6,031 bases of DNA from Chloroflexia bacterium (GCA_025927935.1 JAICKM010000439.1:1-6031); one strand, 5' to 3'. Counted from the first letter of the stretch, positions 1-5,838 are shown. Notes: generated from the letters alone by a model not told the origin. A program made the numbers and translations.

Positions 1-404
1 ACAAGCTGCGCGAAGTAGGTCACGGTCGCCTGCTGGTCGGGGGTCAGGGTGAGGCGGCGGGCGGCGACTGCTTCGGCGGTGGTGTCCTGCGCCGGGGGGA
101 GGGTGGCTTCGACGGCCGTATCGGGCGCGCCGAGCGCCAGCAGCGCGTCCAGTTGCCGCCGCTGGAAGCCGACAATCAAGTCCGCGCCGATGGCGATCAC
201 GGGCACGCCGCGCTGCCCCGTGCGGGCGATCACGTCTCGCGCCGCCGCTTCGTCAGCCTCCACGTCGATCTCCGTGAAAGGCACACCCCGGCGGGCGAGG
301 TATTGCTTGGCCTTGCCGCACCAGTGGCAATCGCTCGCGGTATAAATCGTTACCGGCGGGAAAATCCGCGTGCCGGCGCCGCTATTCCCTACGGCTGTAT
401 TCAT
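1..404 (-). CDS. Glutaredoxin-family protein, partial (C-terminus beyond window edge)
   Basis: The frame is open from an ATG at 404-402 to the window edge, giving 134 complete codons and no stop. After a 17-residue N-terminal leader, the protein has a thioredoxin-fold start (VTIYTASDCHWCGKAKQYL, residues 18-36) with the redox pair C26-H-W-C29. A TGQRGVPVI segment (62-70) carries the cis-proline P68, and IVGFQRRQLDALL (77-89) matches the G-[FY]-x-x-x-x-L end of glutaredoxins. Such proteins use a CxxC pair to reduce disulfides or glutathione mixed disulfides in the cytoplasm. The CHWC motif is closer to NrdH or mycoredoxin-like glutaredoxins than to classical CPYC. The ribosome site GAGAGGGG lies 5 nt before the ATG. 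The ordinary fold ends near residue 92, yet the frame continues for over 40 A/P/T-rich residues, so a C-terminal extension or second domain is likely. It is divergent from the PLP-enzyme gene. The family is clear; the substrate is unknown. Confidence 0.88.
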   Translation of the reverse strand, partial: MNTAVGNSGAGTRIFPPVTIYTASDCHWCGKAKQYLARRGVPFTEIDVEADEAAARDVIARTGQRGVPVIAIGADLIVGFQRRQLDALLALGAPDTAVEATLPPAQDTTAEAVAARRLTLTPDQQATVTYFAQL

Positions 405-449
405 GCTTGCCCCTCTCGCAGCTTAACGGCATTCTTAAGTCTTATATTA

Positions 450-466
450 ATTAGATTAACACTAAT
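450..466. promoter_or_regulatory. Candidate operator, inverted repeat ATTAG-N7-CTAAT
   Basis: ATTAGATTAACACTAAT has perfectly matching 5-bp outer arms (ATTAG/CTAAT) inside the AT-rich divergent promoter region, 5 bp before a TATAAT hexamer. TTAG...CTAA arms resemble sites of MarR/SlyA-type regulators, but this is only a resemblance. The position would let a regulator act on the plus-strand promoter, the leftward glutaredoxin promoter, or both. Confidence 0.3.
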
Positions 467-471
467 GCGAA

Positions 472-477
472 TATAAT
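472..477 (+). promoter_or_regulatory. Candidate -10 box (TATAAT) of the PLP-enzyme unit
   Basis: This is a perfect TATAAT hexamer in the AT-rich spacer. No convincing -35 is present at 16-18 bp: the correctly spaced hexamer (449-454) is AATTAG, and the better TTAACA at 456-461 is too close. If used, transcription would start near 484 and give a leader of about 270 nt that includes the whole 534-732 structured region. AT-rich sequence makes chance hexamers common. Confidence 0.35.
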
Positions 478-494
478 GCAATATCTTGCCCCTC

Positions 495-509
495 ATACTT
501 TGGAAGTAT
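495..509. promoter_or_regulatory. Candidate operator, palindrome ATACTTTGGAAGTAT
   Basis: Two perfect 6-bp arms (ATACTT/AAGTAT) flank a TGG centre. The site is centred about 18 bp after the predicted start for the 472-477 promoter, a classic position for a repressor roadblock. ACTT...AAGT arms are seen in some HxlR-type operators, but no regulator gene is in the window. As RNA it would be only a weak A/U-rich hairpin, so a DNA-binding role is more likely. Confidence 0.33.
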
Positions 510-544
510 TTATCTTCTAGTCAAGGAGTCACGCTGGAGCATAG

Positions 545-650
545 CCGGGCGGGCTTGTCGCTACAGGGGTGTGAGATCTGCTCCGGTGGCGCTTTGTCGG
601 CACATGGACTCGCCCGCGTGGCTTATAATAGCGACAAGGAGGCAGCCCGG
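545..650 (+). ncRNA. Putative structured RNA leader of unknown class
   Basis: CTTGTCGCTA at 554-563 is perfectly complementary to TAGCGACAAG at 629-638. Outside it, CCGGGC at 545-550 pairs perfectly with GCCCGG at 645-650 across a 3 x 6-nt internal loop. This gives a two-part, 16-bp helix closing a 65-nt interior. A further pairing, CTGGAGCA (534-541) with TGCTCCGG (579-586, one G-U), crosses the 10-bp helix, so the two would form a pseudoknot or be mutually exclusive folds. The element sits in the presumed 5' leader of the PLP-enzyme gene. I could not match it to TPP, FMN, SAM, cobalamin, THF, SRP, 6S or RNase P motifs. It could instead be a DNA-level inverted repeat or a decayed mobile-element end. 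The strand is assumed from the downstream gene. Confidence 0.35.
624..629 (+). promoter_or_regulatory. Alternative -10 box (TATAAT) closer to the PLP-enzyme gene
   Basis: This perfect TATAAT is embedded in GC-rich sequence, where it is less likely to arise by chance than the one at 472. No good -35 lies 16-18 bp upstream (CACATG at 601-606). Use of this box would start transcription near 636, leaving a leader of about 115 nt that keeps only the three small hairpins (658-732). It would then exclude most of the 545-650 structure, so the two interpretations compete. Confidence 0.4.
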
Positions 651-657
651 ACAGTTC

Positions 658-732
658 GGCTGATAGGTGATCGGCCAGAATACGGGCGGCAAGGATAAGA
701 CCGCCAATGAATGCTGTTGCACAGGTAGCATT
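658..732 (+). promoter_or_regulatory. Three consecutive small hairpins in the 5' leader
   Basis: The predicted stems are GGCTGAT/ATCGGCC (658-664 with 670-676, one G-U), GGCGG/CCGCC (685-689 with 701-705) and AATGCT/AGCATT (710-715 with 727-732). The last ends 3 nt before the GGAGGAGG ribosome site, so it could influence access to it. Each stem is short and none has a U-run that would make it a terminator. A regulatory role is an inference. Confidence 0.25.
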
Positions 733-735
733 ATG

Positions 736-743
736 GAGGAGGT
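736..743 (+). promoter_or_regulatory. Strong Shine-Dalgarno (GGAGGAGG)
   Basis: Two overlapping GGAGG cores serve one of the nearby ATGs. The ATG at 754 is 10 nt after the second core. The ATG at 745 is 4 nt after the first core and almost touches the second. An ATG at 733 lies upstream of the site and cannot use it. I prefer 754, with 745 as a close alternative. Confidence 0.7.
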
Positions 744-753
744 AATGGGAACG

Positions 754-1932
754 ATGGTTACGGATCCCCGTGTGGCTGCGGTGCGCCGGGAATTGCCGGC
801 GGCGGAAGGCCAGGTCTATCTGAATTCAGGTACGGCGGGGCCGCTACCCCGGCGCACCGCGGAAGTCATCGCAGCGGAGAACGCGCGCCAGTTGCGGGCC
901 GGGCGGGCCACCATCAAGACCTACTTCGACGAGTACCTGCCCATGCAAGCGACAGTGCGCGCCCGCTTCGCCCGCTTGTTGGGGGCTGATGTTGATGAAA
1001 TCGCCCTCACCCACCACACAACCGAGGGGATGAACATCGCCTGCTGGGGTCTCAACTGGCAGCCGGGCGACGAGATCGTGACGACGAGCCACGAGCACGA
1101 AGGCGGGCTGCTGCCCGCTTACGCGGTGGCGCGGCGGTTTGGCGTCACCCTGCGCGTCGTGGATCTGGATCGCGGCGGCGAGGATATTGCCGGGGCCATC
1201 GCCGCCGCGATCACTTCACGCACCCGCCTGGTGGTCGTGTCGCATGTGGCTTTCACTACCGGCGCGGCGCTACCGGTGGCCGCCATCGCCGCTGCGGCGC
1301 ATCGCGTGGGCGCCTACGTAGCCGTGGACGGCGCGCAATCGTGTGGGGCCATCCCGGTGGATGTCCGCGACCTCGACGTGGACTTCTACGCCGTGCCGGG
1401 GCAGAAATGGCTGTGCGGGGCGGAGGGCGTGGGTGCGCTCTATGTCCGCCGCGAGCGGATACCCGAACTACTCCCGACGTTTGTGGGCTTTTCCTCCATC
1501 CGCGACCAGGAGTCGATGGACCTCTCCGGCTACTTCATGCCCGCTGCCGGGGCCGCCCGTTACGAGCAAGGTACTCTCTACTGGCCGGGGCTGTTCGGCA
1601 TGAACGAAAGCCTGCGCTGGCTGGAGGAAGATGCCGGCTGGCCCTGGATTTACGAGCAAACGGCGGCGATCACCGACCGCTGCCGGTCCATGCTAGGTGG
1701 GCTGCCCGGCGTGACCATCCACACACCCGTGCCGCATGGATCGCTTACCGCGTTCAGCATCGCCGGACTGGACCCGCAGGCGACCGTGACCCAGCTAGCG
1801 GAGCGCGGCATTATCATCCGCGCCGTCCCCTTTTACAACTGGTTGCGCGTGTCTACCGCTTTCTTCAACACCGACGAGGATCTGGATCGGTTGCACGACG
1901 CGCTGCTGGACCTGCGCGCGGCGGGGGCCTGA
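754..1932 (+). CDS. Aminotransferase class V-fold PLP-dependent enzyme (cystine lyase / isopenicillin-N-epimerase-like)
   Basis: The product is a cytoplasmic, 392-residue fold-type I PLP enzyme, full length for class V (about 380-420). Visible in order are the N-terminal substrate loop YLNSGTAGPLP (22-32), the cofactor phosphate loop THHTTEGMN (86-94), SHEHEG (112-117), SHVAFTTGAALPV (163-175), the PLP-ring aspartate D192 in VDGAQSCG, the Schiff-base lysine K218 in PGQKWLCGAEGVGALY, and a C-terminal arginine R365 in WLRVSTAFFNTDEDLDRL, where the family binds a substrate carboxylate. Its relatives include cystine/cysteine lyase (C-DES), isopenicillin N epimerase, EgtE and cysteine desulfurases. 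I see no clear catalytic-cysteine loop near the C-terminus, which argues against a typical IscS/SufS desulfurase. The frame is also open upstream to 667, but the ribosome site at 736-743 supports 754 or 745. It is convergent with the transporter operon and has a long structured leader. The family is firm; the substrate is not. Confidence 0.9.
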   Translation: MVTDPRVAAVRRELPAAEGQVYLNSGTAGPLPRRTAEVIAAENARQLRAGRATIKTYFDEYLPMQATVRARFARLLGADVDEIALTHHTTEGMNIACWGLNWQPGDEIVTTSHEHEGGLLPAYAVARRFGVTLRVVDLDRGGEDIAGAIAAAITSRTRLVVVSHVAFTTGAALPVAAIAAAAHRVGAYVAVDGAQSCGAIPVDVRDLDVDFYAVPGQKWLCGAEGVGALYVRRERIPELLPTFVGFSSIRDQESMDLSGYFMPAAGAARYEQGTLYWPGLFGMNESLRWLEEDAGWPWIYEQTAAITDRCRSMLGGLPGVTIHTPVPHGSLTAFSIAGLDPQATVTQLAERGIIIRAVPFYNWLRVSTAFFNTDEDLDRLHDALLDLRAAGA

Positions 1933-1959
1933 CGGACAACCCCCCCGGCGGACAAATGA

Positions 1960-1997
1960 AACGGGCGCCCCGGTGGCTGATCGCCGGGGCGCCCGTT
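1960..1997. terminator. Bidirectional intrinsic terminator candidate between convergent units
   Basis: AACGGGCGCCCCGG (1960-1973) and CCGGGGCGCCCGTT (1984-1997) form a perfect 14-bp stem with a 10-nt loop. It starts 27 nt after the PLP-enzyme stop and lies 19 nt beyond the lipoprotein stop on the other strand. The tail is moderately U-rich on both strands: GTGTTGTG on plus, TCATTTGTC on minus. Neither is a classic U-run, so efficiency is uncertain, but the position between convergent genes fits a shared terminator. Confidence 0.75.
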
Positions 1998-2016
1998 GTG
2001 TTGTGCGGATACGCGT

Positions 2017-3123
2017 TTATTTACCGTTGAGCGCGGCCGCCGCCGTCATGAGGTCATTGGTGTAGGCGTTTTGCGCCGGCTTGGTGATGACGTTGAACTT
2101 GAGGGCGATGTCAGCCGTGGTCTGGAACTTCGTGGGATCCACGAACCCGATCTTGGTTGCGTCCAGGCCCTCAGGTTGGACCAGTTTCGCCACTTCGCGC
2201 ATCATCGAGACCTGGTGATTGCGGTCGGTGGTCGACTTGTCGGCGCGCTTCATGACCGAGTCCACGGCATATGCCTGGTCCTTCACCGCATCCTGCCAGC
2301 CCTTCTGCGAGGCGGCCAGGAAGCGCGTCAGCATGTCCTTCTTGTCTTTCATGGTCTGCTCGGTTACGAAGACATGGTCTTCGAGCATGCCCACGCCTTC
2401 CTGGTTGTAGCTGATGACGTTGAGGTCTTCGGGCTTCAGCCCGGCTTCCAGCACCACGTTGTACTCGTTGTAGGTGGTGGCCGAGGCTGCGTCCAACTGG
2501 CCGTTCAGGAACGTGTCCATCTCGAAGCCCTGCTTGATGACGGTCATGTCCTTGTTGTTGTCGATGCTGTTGTCAAAGTGGTACTTGTCCATCAGCGCGC
2601 GGAACTCGAACTCGTTACCGCCGGTCCAGACGCCGACTTTCTTGCCCTTCAGGTCGGCGGGGCTGTTGATGCCCGCGGATTTCTTGCTGATCAGGTAGAG
2701 GCCGCTGCTCTGGTAGAACTGGCCGATGTCCACCAGCGGCTGGCCCTTGTCCCGGTTGGCGAGCAGGCTCCCCACCCAGTCGATGCCCGCGTCGGCGGCG
2801 CCGGTCAGCACTTTCTGCGAGGGCACCACGTCGGGGCCGCCCGGCAGGAGTTCGACATCCAGGCCCATATCTTTGTAGTAGCCTTTGTCGGCCGCCACAT
2901 AGTAGCCGGCGAACTGCGCTTGGTGCAGCCACTTGAGTTGCAGCCGCATCTTGTCCAGCTTGCCGGTCGCCGCGGGCGCCGGAGTATCCGCCGCGGGGTT
3001 CGCTGCCGGGGCGGCCACGGGCGTATTGGTCGGGGCGGCGGTGTCGGCGCCGCACGCGCTCAGCACGCTGCCGGCGGCCAGCGCCAGCAGCAACGCAGAT
3101 GCCATGTGCCTTCGGATCTTCAT
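2017..3123 (-). CDS. NMT1/THI5-like ABC transporter substrate-binding lipoprotein
   Basis: This 368-residue lipoprotein is the ligand receptor of the importer encoded just upstream. Its N-terminus is a type II signal peptide: MKIRR, hydrophobic core (residues 8-20), and lipobox L-S-A-C with C24 as the lipidated residue. An A/P/T-rich tether (about 26-54) follows. The periplasmic-binding fold starts at LQLKWLHQAQFAGYYVAADK (61-80), typical of the NMT1/THI5-like branch, and continues with GADAGIDWVGSLLANRDKGQPLVDI-type sequence (108-133) and VGVWTGGNEFEF (163-174). Family members bind thiamin pyrimidines (ThiY), riboflavin (RibY), nitrate or sulfonates; the ligand here is not decided. The yeast Thi5 catalytic cysteine motif is absent, so this is a binding protein and not a pyrimidine synthase. 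The ATG at 3123 is chosen because AAAGGAGG lies 9 nt upstream and the signal peptide starts there; an in-frame start at 3156 would add 11 unneeded residues. The gene is last in the operon, 51 nt after the permease gene. Confidence 0.93.
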   Translation of the reverse strand: MKIRRHMASALLLALAAGSVLSACGADTAAPTNTPVAAPAANPAADTPAPAATGKLDKMRLQLKWLHQAQFAGYYVAADKGYYKDMGLDVELLPGGPDVVPSQKVLTGAADAGIDWVGSLLANRDKGQPLVDIGQFYQSSGLYLISKKSAGINSPADLKGKKVGVWTGGNEFEFRALMDKYHFDNSIDNNKDMTVIKQGFEMDTFLNGQLDAASATTYNEYNVVLEAGLKPEDLNVISYNQEGVGMLEDHVFVTEQTMKDKKDMLTRFLAASQKGWQDAVKDQAYAVDSVMKRADKSTTDRNHQVSMMREVAKLVQPEGLDATKIGFVDPTKFQTTADIALKFNVITKPAQNAYTNDLMTAAAALNGK

Positions 3124-3132
3124 GCCCTCTCT

Positions 3133-3140
3133 CCTCCTTT
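3133..3140 (-). promoter_or_regulatory. Strong Shine-Dalgarno (AAAGGAGG) for the binding lipoprotein
   Basis: On the minus strand AAAGGAGG lies 9 nt before the ATG at 3123. It fixes the start and is the strongest ribosome site of the operon. This fits the need for many more binding proteins than permease complexes. I see no separate promoter in the 51-nt gap. Confidence 0.8.
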
Positions 3141-3174
3141 GATTGCGATGGACCACACTGCACGCGCGGGGCTG

Positions 3175-3987
3175 CTACCGGTCGCGGGCACCACCCTCCC
3201 AGGGTACCGCGACCCGCTCGACCAGGCTGATAGCCAGGTAGAGGAAGAGTCCCGCCAGCGTGACGATCACCACGCCGCACCAGGCGAGCGCATAATCGTT
3301 GCCTTGAATGTTGTTGGCAATCAACTTGCCGATGCCGCCCGCCGAGTTGAAAAACTCGGCGACGACCGCGCCGATCATGGATGCGGTGGCGCCCACCTTG
3401 AGCGCACTGAACACATAGGGCAGGCTGTTGGGCAGCCGCAGTTTGAGAAACGTCTGCAACGGGGTAGCCGCGTAGCTGTACATCAGGTCGAGCGCGTTGT
3501 TGTCCAGCGCGGTGAGGCCCTTGTACGCGCTGATCACCATCGGGGCGAAGGTCATCACGGCGACCACGGCGATACGCGTCGGCTGGTCGAACCCGAGCCA
3601 GCGCGTGACAATCGGCGCGAAGGCCACGATGGGGATCGAGTTGGCCGACACCGCCAGCGGCATCAGCCCGCGCCGGGTGGCGTCGAAATGCACAAACAGC
3701 GTCGCCGTCAGGAAGCCCACCACGGAGCCGATCAGCAGCCCGCCCACCGCCTCGCCCAGCGTGTACCACGTGCCGATCCAGAGATCGCGGGTGCGTTCGG
3801 TGAACGACTGCGCGATCTGGCTGGGCAGGGGTAACTGGAAGGTCTGGATATTGAGCAGGGCGTGGATCACCTGGGTTTGCCAGAGGATCAGCACGGCCAC
3901 GAACACCAGCACCGGCGGCAGTACCGTCTTCCACCAGCCGCCACGGGCTTTGCGCGTCGGGCCGGCCTGGGCCTCGGTTCCGATCAT
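3175..3987 (-). CDS. ABC transporter permease (BPD/ThiX-SsuC-type), second membrane subunit
   Basis: This 270-residue inner-membrane protein is one half of the predicted heterodimeric channel. About six hydrophobic segments are visible (near 22-37, 75-99, 110-128, 138-156, 193-211 and 235-256). The cytoplasmic EAA loop that docks onto the ATPase is YSYAATPLQTFLKLRLPNSLP (170-190, with the conserved LP end), followed by YVFSALKVGATASMIGAVVAE. This architecture matches the SsuC/TauC/ThiX permeases that work with NMT1/THI5-like receptors. The ATG at 3987 overlaps the stop of the preceding permease gene as ATGA (4 nt), and AAAGG lies 6 nt upstream, so translation is probably coupled. An upstream in-frame start (4032) would give a larger overlap with no benefit. 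It is clearly paralogous to the other permease (shared SYAA...LRxPxSLPxxFxALK pattern). Confidence 0.93.
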   Translation of the reverse strand: MIGTEAQAGPTRKARGGWWKTVLPPVLVFVAVLILWQTQVIHALLNIQTFQLPLPSQIAQSFTERTRDLWIGTWYTLGEAVGGLLIGSVVGFLTATLFVHFDATRRGLMPLAVSANSIPIVAFAPIVTRWLGFDQPTRIAVVAVMTFAPMVISAYKGLTALDNNALDLMYSYAATPLQTFLKLRLPNSLPYVFSALKVGATASMIGAVVAEFFNSAGGIGKLIANNIQGNDYALAWCGVVIVTLAGLFLYLAISLVERVAVPWEGGARDR

Positions 3988-4871
3988 GCGCCGCCTTTCT
4001 GCCCGCGTGCCCGCCGGAACTCCGGCTGCCACGGCACCACGATCCGCTCCACCAGCGACACCAGGCCGAAGAAGAGCATACCGATAATCGCCGCCTCCAG
4101 CACCAGCGCCCAGAGCTTGTCGCTGCCGCCGTAGCTGTTGTACTGCAACGAGAGGATCAGCACGCCCAGCCCGGCGTTGCCGCCCATCAACTCGGCCACA
4201 ATAGCGCCGATCAGGCTGCCGGTCGAGGCAATTTTGAGCGCGTTGAACAGGAAGGGCAGCGAGGCCGGCATGCGCAGCTTGCGGTAGATCTCACCGGTGG
4301 ACGCCGCGTAGCTGTGCATCAGGTCCAGCGCTCGCGGGTCGCAACTACGCAGGCCGCGCAGCACATTCACCGTCACCGGGAAGAAGGTCAGATAGGCCGC
4401 GACGGTGATCTTGAGCAGCGTCTCATCGCGGATGATGCCGTAGAGGATCGGGGCCAGGGCAATGACCGGCACCATCTGCGAACCGATGATGTAGACGTAG
4501 AAGCTACGCTCAACCCAGGGCGTGCGCGACACCAGCACGGCCAGCGCGTAGCCGATGATCGCCCCGATAAGGAAGCCGACGAAGGCGTTGCCCAGCGTCA
4601 CCGCGCCGGCAGCCAGGAAGCTGTCGCTGTTGGCGATGAAGGCTTCCAAGACCTTGTGCGCGTAGGGCAGGTAGCTCTGCGCCTGCTTGTATGCGAAGGT
4701 GCCTTCTTCCAGCCCGTTGAGGCGCACGAAGGCGACCCCTTCCCACAGCGCCACGATGACGACTACTGTGAGTACGGGCGCCACCAGGCCGCCGAGCCGG
4801 GCCGGGCGCCGGGTTACAGCCGGGACCACTTCCGCCGGGGCCGGCGGGGCGGCGGTCAGCGGGCGGGCCAC
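3984..4871 (-). CDS. ABC transporter permease (BPD/ThiX-SsuC-type), first membrane subunit
   Basis: This 295-residue inner-membrane protein forms the other half of the channel. It has an A/P-rich cytoplasmic N-terminus (1-26) and hydrophobic segments near 27-48, 88-115, 124-145, 152-174, 212-228 and 255-278. The EAA loop for ATPase contact is SYAASTGEIYRKLRMPASLP (187-206), followed by FLFNALKIASTGSLIGAIVAE. Compared with its paralogue it has a longer extracytoplasmic stretch between the first two segments (about 49-87), which could matter for receptor docking; that role is inferred. The start is GTG, overlapping the ATPase stop by one base (TAGTG), with GGGAGG 7 nt upstream. Its stop overlaps the next gene by 4 nt. 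These overlaps mark a tightly coupled operon. Confidence 0.93.
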   Translation of the reverse strand: MARPLTAAPPAPAEVVPAVTRRPARLGGLVAPVLTVVVIVALWEGVAFVRLNGLEEGTFAYKQAQSYLPYAHKVLEAFIANSDSFLAAGAVTLGNAFVGFLIGAIIGYALAVLVSRTPWVERSFYVYIIGSQMVPVIALAPILYGIIRDETLLKITVAAYLTFFPVTVNVLRGLRSCDPRALDLMHSYAASTGEIYRKLRMPASLPFLFNALKIASTGSLIGAIVAELMGGNAGLGVLILSLQYNSYGGSDKLWALVLEAAIIGMLFFGLVSLVERIVVPWQPEFRRARGQKGGA

Positions 4872-5659
4872 TAATGCGCCTCCCGCAAGTACTCACGCAC
4901 CTCCGAAATCAGCTCAAAATAGCGCGGCAGTTCCCGCGTGTCGTAGTCGCGGGTGGGCGGCAGATCGACCGGCACGAGGCGCGCGATGCGCCCCGGTCGC
5001 GCCGACATGACCACTACGCGCGTGGAGAGGAAAACCGCCTCGGCGATGCTGTGGGTCACGAAGACGATGGTCGTCTTCGTCTCGCGCCAGATGGTCAGCA
5101 GTTCGGCGTTCAGCCGCTCGCGGGTCATCTCGTCGAGCGCGCCGAACGGCTCGTCCATGAGCAGGATCGATGGGCGGAAGGAGAGCGCCCGCGCGATGCT
5201 CACCCGCTGTTGCATGCCGCCCGAAAGCTGCCAGGGGTAGTGGTTCTGAAACTCACTGAGGCCGACCAGGTCGAGCAAGGCCGTCGCGCGCTCCTTGCGG
5301 GTGGCGGCGGGCACTTTCATGATCTCCAGGGGCAGCTCGACGTTGCGGATCACGCTGCGCCAGTCGTAGAGCACGGGGGCTTGCGGCACCAGGCCATAGT
5401 CGCGGTTGCGCCGGGCCTCGCCGGGCGGCTTGCCCTGGATGCGGATCGTGCCCGTGGTGGGCTGCATCAGGTCGGCGATCAGGCGCAGCAGCGTGGTCTT
5501 GCCGCAACCGCTGGGGCCGATGAGCGAGATAAATTCGCTGGGCGCGATGTCCAGCGAGACATCGGTGAGCGCAAGCGTGGCCTGCCCACCCTGCCCGGCA
5601 TAGCGCATACTCACATCTTGCAGACTGATCGCGGGAGCCGTGGAAACAACGCTAGCCAA
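4871..5659 (-). CDS. ABC transporter ATP-binding protein (nitrate/taurine/pyrimidine-precursor type)
   Basis: This cytoplasmic ATPase drives the importer; two copies would sit under the permease pair. Numbered from the alternative TTG at 5665, every ABC motif is intact: Walker A GPSGCGKTT (50-58), Q-loop glutamine Q95 in LVPQAPVLYDW, signature LSGGMQQR (147-154), Walker B ILLMDEP with D-loop GALD (167-178) and switch histidine H205 in VTHSIAEAVFL. The PQAPVLYDWRSV and DEMTRE segments are typical of the SsuB/TauB/ThiZ branch. Two TTG codons could start it. The one at 5659 (262 residues) has AGAGG 6 nt upstream, while the one at 5665 touches that site directly and has a stop two codons before, so I prefer 5659. 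The first internal ATG (5608) would trim the first beta strand. It is the first gene of the operon. Confidence 0.93.
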   Translation of the reverse strand: MASVVSTAPAISLQDVSMRYAGQGGQATLALTDVSLDIAPSEFISLIGPSGCGKTTLLRLIADLMQPTTGTIRIQGKPPGEARRNRDYGLVPQAPVLYDWRSVIRNVELPLEIMKVPAATRKERATALLDLVGLSEFQNHYPWQLSGGMQQRVSIARALSFRPSILLMDEPFGALDEMTRERLNAELLTIWRETKTTIVFVTHSIAEAVFLSTRVVVMSARPGRIARLVPVDLPPTRDYDTRELPRYFELISEVREYLREAH

Positions 5660-5770
5660 GGGCAACCTCTATGCACGCTGTGAGGGGGAAAGCCGGCCAT
5701 CCACGTCCCGCCCGGCCGCGGGACCCCGCCGCCCGTCCGGCCTGCCTGAGGTCGGGGCGCGCTTCGCCCA

Positions 5771-5789
5771 ACAGAATACCACAGAATCC
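5771..5789. promoter_or_regulatory. Direct repeat ACAGAATMC phased by 10 bp
   Basis: ACAGAATAC (5771-5779) and ACAGAATCC (5781-5789) are spaced by exactly 10 bp, about one helical turn, and lie about 110 bp upstream of the ATPase start. CAGAAT also occurs in the palindrome at 5899-5915. Same-face repeats of this kind can be sites for a transcription factor, but no consensus is recognised and the unit is short. Confidence 0.25.
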
Positions 5790-5838
5790 GCGATTCCGCT
5801 ACTGGGTGAAACGCCGGACGCGCGGTCTAAGATGGAAT

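Larger units (their letters stand above)
405..735. other. Divergent intergenic region with no supported gene
   Basis: This stretch separates the leftward glutaredoxin gene from the rightward PLP-enzyme gene. I see no convincing coding sequence: the short open frames have no family motifs and no good ribosome site. Positions about 420-530 are clearly AT-rich against GC-rich surroundings, as expected for a promoter area. Positions 534-732 are rich in complementary arms. The individual elements are listed separately. Confidence 0.7.

Noticed and set aside
534..650. SRP (4.5S) RNA, because of the AAGGAGGCAGCCCGG stretch
   Set aside because: The conserved GGTCCGGAAGGAAGCAGC core and its pairing partner are not present; only a superficial GGCAGCC resemblance exists.
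486..698. 70-codon plus-strand open frame in the divergent region
   Set aside because: It lacks a good ribosome site and any recognisable motif, and it runs through the predicted RNA structure.
2017..3123. Thi5-type pyrimidine synthase activity for the NMT1/THI5-like protein
   Set aside because: It has a lipoprotein signal, sits in an ABC importer operon and lacks the catalytic cysteine-rich motif of Thi5.
1996..3834. Long plus-strand open frame (612 codons) opposite the binding protein and permease genes
   Set aside because: It is antisense to two genes with clear family motifs, has no recognisable domain, and is explained by the GC-rich third positions of the minus-strand genes.
2615..3934. 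Minus-strand 439-codon open frame overlapping the lipoprotein and permease genes
   Set aside because: It is an out-of-frame, Arg/Gly/Pro-rich reading of the real genes, with no domain and no ribosome site.
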